DNA of 64,000 nt from Cyanophora paradoxa (Eukaryota > Glaucocystophyceae > Cyanophorales > Cyanophoraceae), in assembly GCA_004431415.1 (NCBI GenBank), contig QPMI01000601.1:286628-350627 (forward strand). Direction: 5' to 3'. Within the stretch, counting starts at the first letter, position 1. The number at the start of each line of letters is the position of its first letter. Shown here one piece after another: positions 9,606 through 18,431 of this stretch. The notes below the pieces were generated by a model that searched no databases, had not been told where the DNA came from, and saw only the letters and a program-made list of their open reading frames with translations. Position numbers and translations under genes: made by a program.

Positions 9606-12084
9606 CTACTCGGTCTCCTTGAAGAGCTCGCGGCCGATGAGCATGCGCCGGATCTCGCTCGTCCCCGCGCCTGCCCGATCGCGATCAGCTAGCAGAGACT
9701 CGGGCAAGCGGGCCGGGAACGGCACCGATCTCGTAGAGCTTGGCGTCGCGCAGGAGGCGGCCCGTCGGGTACTCGTTGATGTACCCGTTGCCCCCTGCCC
9801 CGCCCCCCGTCAGCTCGGGGGGCGCGGGGCCGGGCTGGGGCGGGCGGCGTCAGCTCGCCGAGGCACTGGATGGCCTGCAGCGCCACCTGCGTGCCGTTCT
9901 CCGCGGAGAGCAGGATGGCCGCCGCGCAGTCCTAAGGGGGTACGCGTTAGTCGGGGGCCGAGGGATGGGTGCCGGTGGGTGGGCGGGGGGTACCTTGCGG
10001 TCGATGCGCCCCTCGTCGCAAGCGCGCGCGACGGCGTACACGAACGCCCGCGTCGACTGCGGCGAAAGCTTGGGGATTGGGGGAGGATGGGGGCGAGGGG
10101 GGGTAGGGGGCGGGGGGACCTGGAGCGTGACGTACATGTCGGCGAGCTTGCCCTGCATCAGCTGCGCCCGCGCCCAGCGTCGAAAACAAGCGGCCGGGGC
10201 CCCGAAGCGGGCGTGCCTGGAAGGTGCCGATGGGCTGGCCGAACTGGCGGCGCTCGTGCACGTACGGGAGCACGGCGTCCATCGCCGCCTGCATCAGCCT
10301 GCGCCGCTCGACGCGCTCAGGCGAGGACGACGGGGGAAGGGAAGGGGCAGCGGGGCGCGCCCGAGGGGCCCGGCGGCGAGGACGGCGCGCTCGACGTCGA
10401 GGCCGGACATGAGCACGCGCGCCCCGCCGTCCAACTCCCCCAGCACGTTCTCCCCTGCCAGAGGGCGAGGCTCGGCCCAGGCCGCGGCAGGGCGGGGGCC
10501 GCGGGGCGGGGCGGGCGCACGGGGGACCTCGCAGTCCTCGAAGACGAGCTCGCAGGTGTTGGAGCCCCGCATGCCGAGCTTGTCCAGCTTCTGCGCCGTG
10601 CTGAAGCCCCGCATCCCCTGCCCCAGGCGGCGGTGAGGAGCAGAGGGGAGGGCGGAGAGGCGAGGGGGGCGCGACCTTCTCGACGAGGAAGGCGGTGATG
10701 CCCTTCGCGCCGCGCTCCGGCGCCGTCTTCGCGTACACCACCAGCACGTCCGCTGCCCCGAAAGGTTGGGGGGACGGGGGGGGGGCGAAGAGAGGGGTAG
10801 GGGAGGGGTAAGGGAGGGGTAGGCACCATCGGGCCCGTTCGTGATCCACTGCGGGAGAGGAGCGTGGCGCCGATCAAATCGCGATCGGTTTTGAGATGGG
10901 AAAAGGGGAATGGAGAGGGGACGGACCATCTTGGAGCCGTTCAGAACGAAGGAGTCGCCCCTGCTCGGAAGGGCGTGGTGTGAGGCTCGGAGGAGCGGGG
11001 CGGGGCCGGGGGAGGGGGCGGGCCTGGGGCGGGCGGTGGTGGCCATGGCGACGACGTCGGACCCCGCGCCGGGCTCGCTCATCGCCAGCGCCCCCACCCG
11101 CTCCCCGCTCACCAGCCCCGGCAGGTACCTGCGCCCCGCGCGTAACGGGGGGGCACGTGCGTCGCTGCGGGCGCGCACCGCCGCTTCTGGTCCTCGTTGC
11201 CGTTCCGGACGATCTGGTTCACGCAGAGATTCGAGTGCGCCCCTGCGGGGCGTCGGCACGGCAGAAAGCTGGGCCGTGGGGCGGGCCCGGGGGGGTACCG
11301 TAGGAGAGGCCGACGGAGCCGGACGCGCGTGAGATCTCCTCCAGGGCCACGCTGCCCGCCCGCCCGGCCCCGGCCTCAGCCCAGCGCCCGGGCCGCATCG
11401 GACGCGCATCGGACGCGCGGCGGGCACCAGTGCTCGAGGTAGCCCATGCCGAGCCCTCCGAACGAGGCTGCCGCAGGACGCGCGCGGGCGGCGTGAGCGG
11501 AGCGCTATCGCGGAGCGCGCGACGGCGGAGCGGCGCGAGGGGCGCGCACGCGGCGCCGTGATGCCGAGGACGCCGAGGTTGCCGAGCTCCCGCCACAGGT
11601 GCTGCGCAGCGCCGCGGCGCGGCGCGGCCCCTTCAGACTCGCGGAGCTCGAGGGCATGGCTCGTTGGGGACTCGTACGCCGGGGAACTCGTTCTTGCGAT
11701 CGATCTCGGCCGCCAGAGGTGCGATCCGCTCTGCCGCGAACTTGCTCACTGTTCGAACGATTGGCACACGGTGAGCCAGCTGCAGCGATATCGATATCGA
11801 TGAGCGCTAGCTTGGAGCGGAAAGGGCGCACCGGTCTCGCGGAGCTCGAGCTGATTTTCGGTAAGCCCGCCGACGCTGCCGGGATAACCCGCGCCGTGCG
11901 CGTCAGCGGAGGGCAGCTGCAGCTGCATGCATATGCGCAGGCCTAGGGGCGCGCGCGCTGCTGCGGCTGGCGACAGCACCCACCTGTCCTTAACGGACCT
12001 CGCGTGGAAGAGTCGACGCAGACCGTACGACCGCCGCATTAGCGGCGCGCACCGGCCGAGGGCGCCTATAGCGAGCTGCAGCAT
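9606..12084 (-). CDS. IVD: Isovaleryl-CoA dehydrogenase, mitochondrial
   Basis: FAD-dependent acyl-CoA dehydrogenase (EC 1.3.8.4) of leucine breakdown in the mitochondrial matrix, passing electrons to ETF. The N-terminus [20 protein letters not shown] with many Arg and no acidic residue is a good transit peptide. Blocks follow in order: [171 protein letters not shown] and [14 protein letters not shown]. The Glu in GLDVERAVL is at the displaced catalytic-base position characteristic of IVD, which separates it from short-chain paralogs. An intron with donor GTGCGCCC interrupts LRET/VSK and contains GATATCGATATCGAT. All residues needed appear present. About a dozen introns. Confidence 0.96.
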
Positions 12085-12427
12085 GTCTCCGCCGGTCAGA
12101 GAACCAGATCGGCCTGGCGCTGCGCTGTCGGAGAATACCGCTTGTGGACCGCTTGAATAGCTCGGCGCGCTCCGCGTATGCTTCGCGCGCCGGCGCGACA
12201 GCGGGCTGCTCTATCTGGCTTTGCCGGCGAAGCTCGGCGGGCGGTGCGGCAGTGAGCAGATCGTCGCAAAATGGCGGCCCGCGCGTCGCTCGAGCGTCGG
12301 AAGACTGGATCCGGAGACGACGAACCGCTTATAAGGTCAATATTTTTGGGGTACGGGAGTGGGCCGGTGAAACGCGTCTACCCCCAGAACGCGAGGCGAA
12401 CGTGGGGTGAGTGCGCGGGCTTCGAGG
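12085..12427. promoter_or_regulatory. Divergent promoter region, IVD / F-box gene
   Basis: 343 bp between two divergent start codons. TTATAAGGTCAATATTTTT at about 12329-12347 is the only strongly AT-rich element and lies roughly 95 bp before the F-box start. It resembles the ATATAAGG found upstream of the polyubiquitin gene. I see no coding exon here. Confidence 0.4.
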
Positions 12428-14734
12428 ATGTCGGACCGAAAGCGAAGATCTTCAGAAAGCGAACTACGAGACGATTCGGAGCTCGCGGAGGACCACAGCG
12501 GCAGCGCGATGCACAGCCTCCCAGATGTAGTCCTCTCGCGCGTCTTCTTCTTGCACGCGACGACGCTCGACGCGCAACGCGGTGATCCAGCGTATCTGTC
12601 GAACCCAGCGCCGCCGTTCTGCTGCGGGGAGCTTGAGGCGGACCTGTGCCCGGAGCTGGCGCTCGAACCGGACGTGATGCCGGAGCGGCTTGCTCCGCTT
12701 CGGGCCGTGTGCCGCAGATTCAGGCGGCTGGTGCGATCATCTCGTCGTGCAGATCTGCTTGCTTCTCGCTCATCCCGCGCCCGCCACAGATCGATGCGGA
12801 CCCGTACTTGCGCGAGCGTGTGCTGTTGAACTGCGTCCCGGACAGCAAAGAACTCGAAGGCAAACCTCTCGTATGCCGCGATGACTTCCGCAGCGATGAA
12901 GACCTAGGCGAAGCGCGGTGGCATGAACCGGGCGCGGGCGTCTCGTGGCTCCTGCAGCGGCCGGAGAGCTTCAAGCGCGGCGTGCGGCGGCTGCGGGTGG
13001 TGCTGGACCGCTTCCCGGCGCTGTGCGCGGCGCAGCTGCGGGCGCTCGGCAGCGACGCGGTGCTGGCGGAGAGCGTCGAGGAGCTCGACCTGCTCTTCCT
13101 GCGCCTGGAGGCCCAGCACCACCGCATGTGCTGTGCGTCCCTCGTCCCCCGCTTCCCGAACCTCCGCGTCCTCCGCATCGCGTCCCACGTGCACGCGGTC
13201 GAGGGCATGGTGGAGCCGCTGCGCCTGCGCGGCGGGGCGCGTGCGAAGCAGACCGCCCGTAAGAGCACCGGCGGGAAGGCGCCGCGGAGACCACTTTGGA
13301 ACGACGAGGTGACGGAGCCGGCGGCGTGGGCGATCGCTTCGCTCGGCCGGCTGGAGGTGCTCGACATACCGGGCCTGCCCATGGCCGTCGGCGGCATCCG
13401 GGCGATGGGGGCGCTGCCCCTCCGCGCCCTCCATCTCAGTTCCTTCCCTCCGTGGGCTAGCGACAGGAGCGAGCGTCTCGTGGAAGCCGCGGCGCGGGCC
13501 TTCCCCAAGCTGCAGCGCCTCCGCTACCACGGGTCCAGCCGGGGCGGACCCGCGCGTTGCATTGCGGACGACGAGGATGGCGCTGACTACCTCGCGCTCG
13601 ACGAGGCCCTCGCCCGCCTTGCCGACCTCCGCTGTGCGTCGTCCGCCCCCGCCTCTCTGCCTTGCAGCCCCGCCCCGCCCGACTGGCTGACGGGCTCGCG
13701 GGCCGTCGCGGCGCCGCAGCGCTCGGCATGAAGTTGTGCCTCCACTCCCTCAAGTTCCTGCGGCACCTCCCCAGGCTCGAGCACTTCTCCGCGGTCCTCG
13801 ACGCGCGGGCCGACCTGGCGCCCCTTGCCAAGCTCGGCCCCCGCCTCCGCACCCTCGGCGCCCTCCGCTCCGAGGCGGAGCTCCTCGTACGGGGACTCGT
13901 TCGGGGCTCCAATGACGATTCGGACGGGAGCGAGTCGGACAGCTCCGCGGCCGAGGCCGAGCGAGAGGCGCGGGCGCGCCTCCGCGCGGCGGCCTCGCGC
14001 GCCGCCCTCGTCTCTACCCTGGAGGGCATGCACGCTCTCGAGGTGCTCGCCACCCCTCGCCCTCGTTCTCCGGCTCTCACCCCGGCCCCTGCCCCTCAGG
14101 GCCTGCACCTGTGGGCGACTGAGGGGACGCTGCTCGCCCTCGCCGAGGGACCCTTCTCGAGCCTGCCCCGCCTCCGCCTCCTCTCTCTCTTCTGCGCCAA
14201 CGGCCCCACCGTGCCTCTTCCCCTCATCACGGCGCGCCCCGCGCCGCGTCGCCCCGCTCGCCCCTCCCTCCGTGTCCGGCTGACCGTGCTGGGGCGCAGC
14301 GCACGGCGGCGGGCATGGCTGCCCTGCAAGACCTCCGCGTCGACGCGCTGCTCCTTCCGCTCCCCGAGGAGGCGGCGGCGGCGCTCGCCGGCCGCCGCCT
14401 GCGCCGCCTGCGCGCCACGCTCTTCCCCTCTCTGGAGCTTCTCGACGAGGACGAAGGTGGGGATGGTCCGGAGCCGCCGGAGGGGGCGCGGCGGCGCCTG
14501 CGGGCGACTCTCCTCCCCTCCCTGGAGCTTCTCGACGAGGACGGAGGCGGGGATGGCCCCCCGGCGCGGCGGTGCCGGGAGGAGCGGGGGCGCCTGGAGG
14601 CCCGCCTGGGCGTGCGCGTCTCGCCGCACCCCGCCTGCAAGCGGGGCGCCGACGTGGGCAGCCGCTGGATGTATCTCCCGCGGGCGCCATCGAGGTCCGA
14701 CGAGAAGCTGACCCGATTCTTGGATGCGATGTAG
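12428..14734 (+). CDS. F-box-like leucine-rich protein with an H3-tail-like insert
   Basis: Likely a substrate-recognition subunit of an SCF-type ubiquitin ligase. The start is MSDRKRRSSESELRDDS. An F-box-like motif follows (HSLPDVVLSRVFFL ... LAPLRAVCRRFRRL), then an intron (donor GTGCGATC, acceptor CCACAG) leads to IDADPYLRERVLLNCV. Irregular leucine-rich repeats follow: VRRLRVVLDRFPALC, VEELDLLFLRLEAQ, FPNLRVLRIASHVHAVE, LGRLEVLDIPGLP, FPKLQRLRYHG, LKFLRHLPRLEHFSAVLD and LRLLSLFCANG. Between two of these, at 13219-13296, the frame reads LRLRGG then ARAKQTARKSTGGKAPR, nearly the first 17 residues of mature histone H3. Near the end, a unit RRLRATLxPSLELLDEDxGGDG is duplicated in tandem. The stop is at 14732-14734. 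At least four introns, all with GTGC donors. The F-box call is by motif; the target is unknown. Confidence 0.65.
13219..13296 (+). other. Histone H3 N-terminal-tail-like segment preceded by LRLRGG
   Basis: In frame with the surrounding leucine-rich protein, codons 13237-13287 encode ARAKQTARKSTGGKAPR. This differs from the canonical H3 tail only at position 3 (Ala for Thr). Lys4, Arg8, Lys9, Ser10 and Lys14 equivalents are kept, after which similarity fades (RRPLW against RKQLA). The six codons before it read LRLRGG, the ubiquitin C-terminal motif. The segment begins at GTGCGAAG, so a 48-nt cryptic intron is a weak alternative, but it lacks the CTGAC branch site seen elsewhere. Confidence 0.85.
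14400..14560 (+). repeat. Tandem coding duplication in the F-box/LRR gene
   Basis: Two adjacent copies encode RRLRATLFPSLELLDEDEGG and RRLRATLLPSLELLDEDGGG, separated by a short PEPPEGA linker. The DNA of the two copies differs at few positions, so the duplication is fairly recent. Confidence 0.75.
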
Positions 14735-14904
14735 GCAGGCCGCGCCCGTTGGCGTCTACATTCTAGATGAGTAATTCCTTTCCATTTTGCAGATATCGAT
14801 AAATTTATATATTTGTTTGCCTAATGCATGTGTGCGTCGACGCCATGCAACTTGGGGCCACCGCTCGCTACGGCTAGAGCTGCGGAGCGCGCCCAGCGAG
14901 GCGG
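14735..14904. other. Short convergent spacer
   Basis: AT-rich stretch around 14765-14825 (AGATATCGATAAATTTATATATTTG) between two converging genes. It is a likely 3'-end or transcription-termination zone. No gene seen. Confidence 0.4.
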
Positions 14905-17900
14905 CTACCAGAGGCCGGAGCGGGCCCGGCGGGCGGGGGCGAGGCGGACGGACTCGATGGCGTCGAGCTCGGCGCCGGGGCCGGGGCCGGGGCCGCCGGC
15001 GGAGGCGACCGTCGCGAGGGCGCGCCGCAGCTCCTCCACGCCCACCTCCTGTCCCTCCCGGGTGAGCCAGGCCAAGCCCGCCGCGGGGCACTCTCTGCGC
15101 TCTTGCTTCGGGGCGCACCGGGGGCGGCCAGCGGGAGGCGAGGGGCCGGATGGTGACGGGGGCGGGGTCGAGGGCGTCGTAGTAGCGGTAGACGGCGCGC
15201 AGCCAGGCCGCCAGCACGGGGGGCGCCCGCAGCCCGAAGACCTGCGCGAGCCACCGTCGGGGGAGGCGGGGCAGCGAGCGGGGCGGGGCCGGGGGGACGG
15301 GACCTGGGGGGCGCGTTGGGCGACCTCGGGGTCGGGGCTCTCGCGCTCCCGCGCGAAGCGTCGGCAGAGCTGGCGGCAGACGCCCTCCACCCGCCCCGGC
15401 GCCAGCGCCCCGTCGCACGCGTACTTCCTGCGCCCCGGGCCCCCGCCCCGCTCGAGAAAGGCGGGCGGGGGCTCGCTAAGCTCGCTCCGGGCGGGCGCAC
15501 CGGAGCTTGCAGAGGGTGGCGCGGGGCACGGGCCCGTAGCTGGCGTCGAGGAAGGAGCCGAGGAGGCCGAGGAGGGTCGGCTTGCCCAGCAGGCGCCGCA
15601 CGGGCAAGCCGACCCTCCTCGACCCTCCTCGGAGGGTCGGCTCCGCCAGCCGCCCCGCCACCTCCTCCGGCGTGGGCGCCGCTTTGGCCGGCACCGCCTC
15701 ATACTCCTTCTGCGCGGGCGTGAGGCGCCGCGGGGCGAGGGGGCGTGCGGGCGAGGCGGCGCACGGTGAAGGCTTCCCGCCGCGGCTGCGCGCTCGGGCG
15801 GGGCTCGCCGCCAGCCGCGGATCGCGAGGGCGGCGGAGCGCTGGCGGCGGCAGCGACGTCGCCCCGGGCGGGTGCCGGTGTGCTGGCCGCGGCGCCGGCG
15901 TGTACAGCTGGCGTCGCAGTCCCTGCAGCTGCGAAGCCGCCGCGCCGCTGCTTCGTCTCGACGATCTCGCGCACCGCCGACTGCACGTCCCCGAAGACCC
16001 GCACCCCGTGCCGCTGCGCCACGTCTGCGCCCGCCCCGCCCGCATCGAATCCAGATTCGATCCGGCGGGGGCGGGGGCGGGGGCGGACCGCGGAGGTACT
16101 CGCGGGCGCGGTTGAGGTCCTTCAGCTCGCCCGCCTGCACCGCCTCGCCCCCGATCGCCGCCCCCGCCGGCACCGGCAGCACCCTGCCCGCCCCCGCCCT
16201 CAGCCGTGCTTCGGGTCCGGGCGGCCGGCGCGGGGCTGCGGGGCGGCGGGGCGGGGCGGACGCGAGGACGACGGGGCGGGCGGCGGCGATGTACTCGGCG
16301 GCCTCGACCATCGAGGCGAGCCCGCGCGTCTGCGCGTCGATGACGAAGAGCAGCACGCCCGCCGCCCGCTTCGCCTCCGCCTCCACCGCCACCAGCTCCG
16401 GCCGCCACTCCTCCACCTGCGCCCCGCCCCGCGTCGGCCCGCGCCCCCGCAGCCGCGCCGGACCCGGGGCCGGGGCCGGGGCGGGGCTCGCCTGCGGGTT
16501 GAAGAAGCTGACGCCGGCGCGCGTGAGCTCCGGTATGGCCAGCTCCCGCCGCCACGTCGTCGGGTTGCACGCCCCGCCCAGGAAGACCTCGCAGCCGCCG
16601 GCCCCGGAGGCGGCCGGGGCGGCGTGCGGGCCGTGGCCGTGGCCGGGGCCGCCGCGGAGCGTCTCGAAGCCGCCGAGCCGCTGCTTCGTTTCGACGATCT
16701 CGCGCACCGCCGACTGCACGTCCCCGAAGACCCGCACCCCGTGTCGCTGCGCCACGTCTGCGCCCGCCCCGCGCGCATCGGATCCAGATCCGATCCGGCG
16801 GGGGCGGGGGCGGGGGCGGGGGCGGACCGCGGAGGTACTCGCGGGCGCGGTTGAGGTCCTTCAGCTCGCCCGCCTGCACCACCTCGCCCCCGATCGCCGC
16901 CCCCGCCGGCACCGGCAGCACCCTGCCCGCCCCCGCGCTCAGCTCCCGCCGGGGCGGCCGGCGCGGGGGCTGCGGGCGGCGGGGCGGGGCGGACGCGAGG
17001 AGGACGGGGCGGGCGGCGGCGATGTACTCGGCGGCCTCGACCATCGAGGCGAGCCCGCGCGTCTGCGCGTCGATGACGAAGAGCAGCACGCCCGCCGCCC
17101 GCTTCGCCTCCGCCTCCACCGCCACCAGCTCCGGCCGCCACTCCTCCACCTGCGCCCCCGCCCCGCCTCGGCCCGCGCCCCCGCAGCCGCGCCGGGGCCG
17201 GGGCCGGGGGCGGGGCTCGCCTGCGGGTTGAAGAAGCTGACGCCGGCGCGCGTGAGCTCCGGTATGGCCAGCTCCCGCCGCCACGTCGTCGGGTTGCACG
17301 CTCCGCCCAGGAAGACCTCGCAGCCGCCGGCCCCGGAGGCGGCCGGGGCGGCGTGCGGGCCGTGGCCGTGGCCGGGGCCGCCGCGGAGCGTCTCGAAGCC
17401 GCCGAGCCGCTGCTTCGTTTCGACGATCTCGCGCACCGCCGACTGCACGTCCCCGAAGACCCGCACCCCGTGCCGCTCCGCCACGTCTGCGCCCGCCCCG
17501 CCCGCATCGAATCCAGATTCGATCCGGCGCCGGGCGGGGCAGGGGCGGGGGCGGACCGCGGAGGTACTCGCGGGCGCGGTTGAGGTCCTTCAGCTCGCCC
17601 GCCTGCACCGCCTCGCCCCCGATCGCCGCCCCCGCCGGCACCGGCAGCACCCTGCCCGCCCCCGCCCTCAGCTCGAGCTGTGCCCGGGGCGGCCGGCGCG
17701 GGGCCGCCCGGGGCGGCGGGGCGGGGCGGACGCGAGGACGACGGGGCGGGCGGCGGCGATGTACTCGGCGGCCTCGACCATCGAGGCGAGCCCGCGCGTC
17801 TGCGCGTCGATGACGAAGAGCAGCACGCCCGCCGCCCGCTTCGCCTCCGCCTCCACCGCCACCAGCTCCGGCCGCCACTCCTCCACCTGCGCCCCCGCCC

Positions 17901-18071
17901 CGCGTCGGCCCGCGCCCCCGCAGCCGCGCCGGACCCGGGGCCGGGGCCGGGGGCGGGGCTCGCCTGCGGGTTGAAGAAGCTGACGCCGGCTCGCGTGAGC
18001 TCCGGTATGGCCAGCTCCCGCCGCCACGTCGTCGGGTTGCACGCCCCGCCCAGGAAGACTTCGCACGCCAT
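14905..18071 (-). CDS. Protein with three tandem nucleoside 2-deoxyribosyltransferase-like domains
   Basis: Each of three near-identical units encodes EVFLGGACNPTTWRREL, AGVSFFNPQ, VEEWRPELVAVEAEAKRAAG, VLLFVIDAQTRGLASMVEAA and LPVPAGAAIGGEAVQAGELK, ending NRAREYLR. This is the fold and motif set of the nucleoside-2-deoxyribosyltransferase-like family (PF15891 type). Units lie at about 18071-17540, 17500-16810 and 16755-16090. A linker HGVRVFGDVQSAVREIVETK recurs before units two and three and once more after unit three, before the C-terminal part. The start is MACEVFLGG at 18071. The C-terminal part (LLGKPTLLGLLGSFLDASYG, LRAPPVLAAWLRAVYRYYDA) is unrecognised. Introns are copied with the units, and one per unit appears to use a GC donor (CAG then GCGAGCCCC). 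Enzymatic activity is not shown. The stop at 14905-14907 is the best available. Confidence 0.72.
15568..15638. repeat. Perfect 20-bp inverted repeat with a nested second palindrome
   Basis: Arms 15568-15587 and 15602-15621 are perfect reverse complements around a 14-nt loop. A further palindrome, GACCCTCC-TC-GGAGGGTC, occupies 15621-15638. The whole lies within coding sequence of the triplicated-domain gene, so the inverted copy rewrites the protein to RVGLP next to GKPTLLG. A template-switch mutation would explain it. Confidence 0.9.
16044..16061. repeat. Intron palindrome, copy 1
   Basis: ATCGAATC-CA-GATTCGAT, perfect 8-bp arms, within a short GC-rich intron of the triplicated-domain gene. 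The intron's GGGGGCGGGGG and CCGCCCCGCCC flanks extend the potential hairpin over most of its length. Confidence 0.9.
16777..16794. repeat. Intron palindrome, copy 2 with compensatory change
   Basis: ATCGGATC-CA-GATCCGAT. Relative to the other two copies, one A:T pair has become G:C in both arms, so the palindrome stays perfect. Confidence 0.9.
17506..17523. repeat. Intron palindrome, copy 3
   Basis: ATCGAATC-CA-GATTCGAT, identical to copy 1 and in the same intron position of the next repeat unit. Confidence 0.9.
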
Positions 18072-18431
18072 GCCGAAAGCTTGATCGGGAGCTCGAGCTG
18101 AAACCTCGAGGCTTCCGGCAAGGCTGGACCGCGGGGCCCGCTAGCTAAGGCTCATTTCTACTTAGCTAGTACCAGAAATCCCTCGAAAAAGAACAGGAGG
18201 CGAGAGAACGCGCGGGGCTGCCGGACCTATGTATGCAATCGAGGCTCGGCCTCCGGAACGTGAGAGGGAGTCTTCTGAATGTAACGACTGCGTTCACAGC
18301 GTCCAGCTGGGCCGACGAGGCTGGGCAGCAGCAGCTCCACCAGCCGGAATTTCGCGTACCCACCTACGACCCGTCTGGCCGCCGATCGGGCTGTCGACGG
18401 CCATCATCGCGCGTTAAAGCTCACCTACGAG
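18072..18431. promoter_or_regulatory. Divergent promoter region, triplicated-domain gene / RCC1 gene
   Basis: 360 bp between divergent starts. It contains CTTAGCTAGTACC near 18160-18175, one of the AGCTAG palindromes common in this window's intergenic DNA. No TATA box is obvious and no coding exon was recognised. Confidence 0.35.

Noticed and set aside
13237-13296. A real histone H3 gene at this place
   Set aside because: Only the tail is present; no histone fold follows, and flanking codons continue the leucine-rich protein.
15872-17974. 700-codon plus-strand frame opposite the triplicated domains
   Set aside because: Antisense of the repeated units, with repeats inherited from the true gene.
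15476-18121. 881-codon continuous minus-strand frame
   Set aside because: Reads through GC-rich introns and changes the frame of the domain motifs; the spliced model fits the family better.
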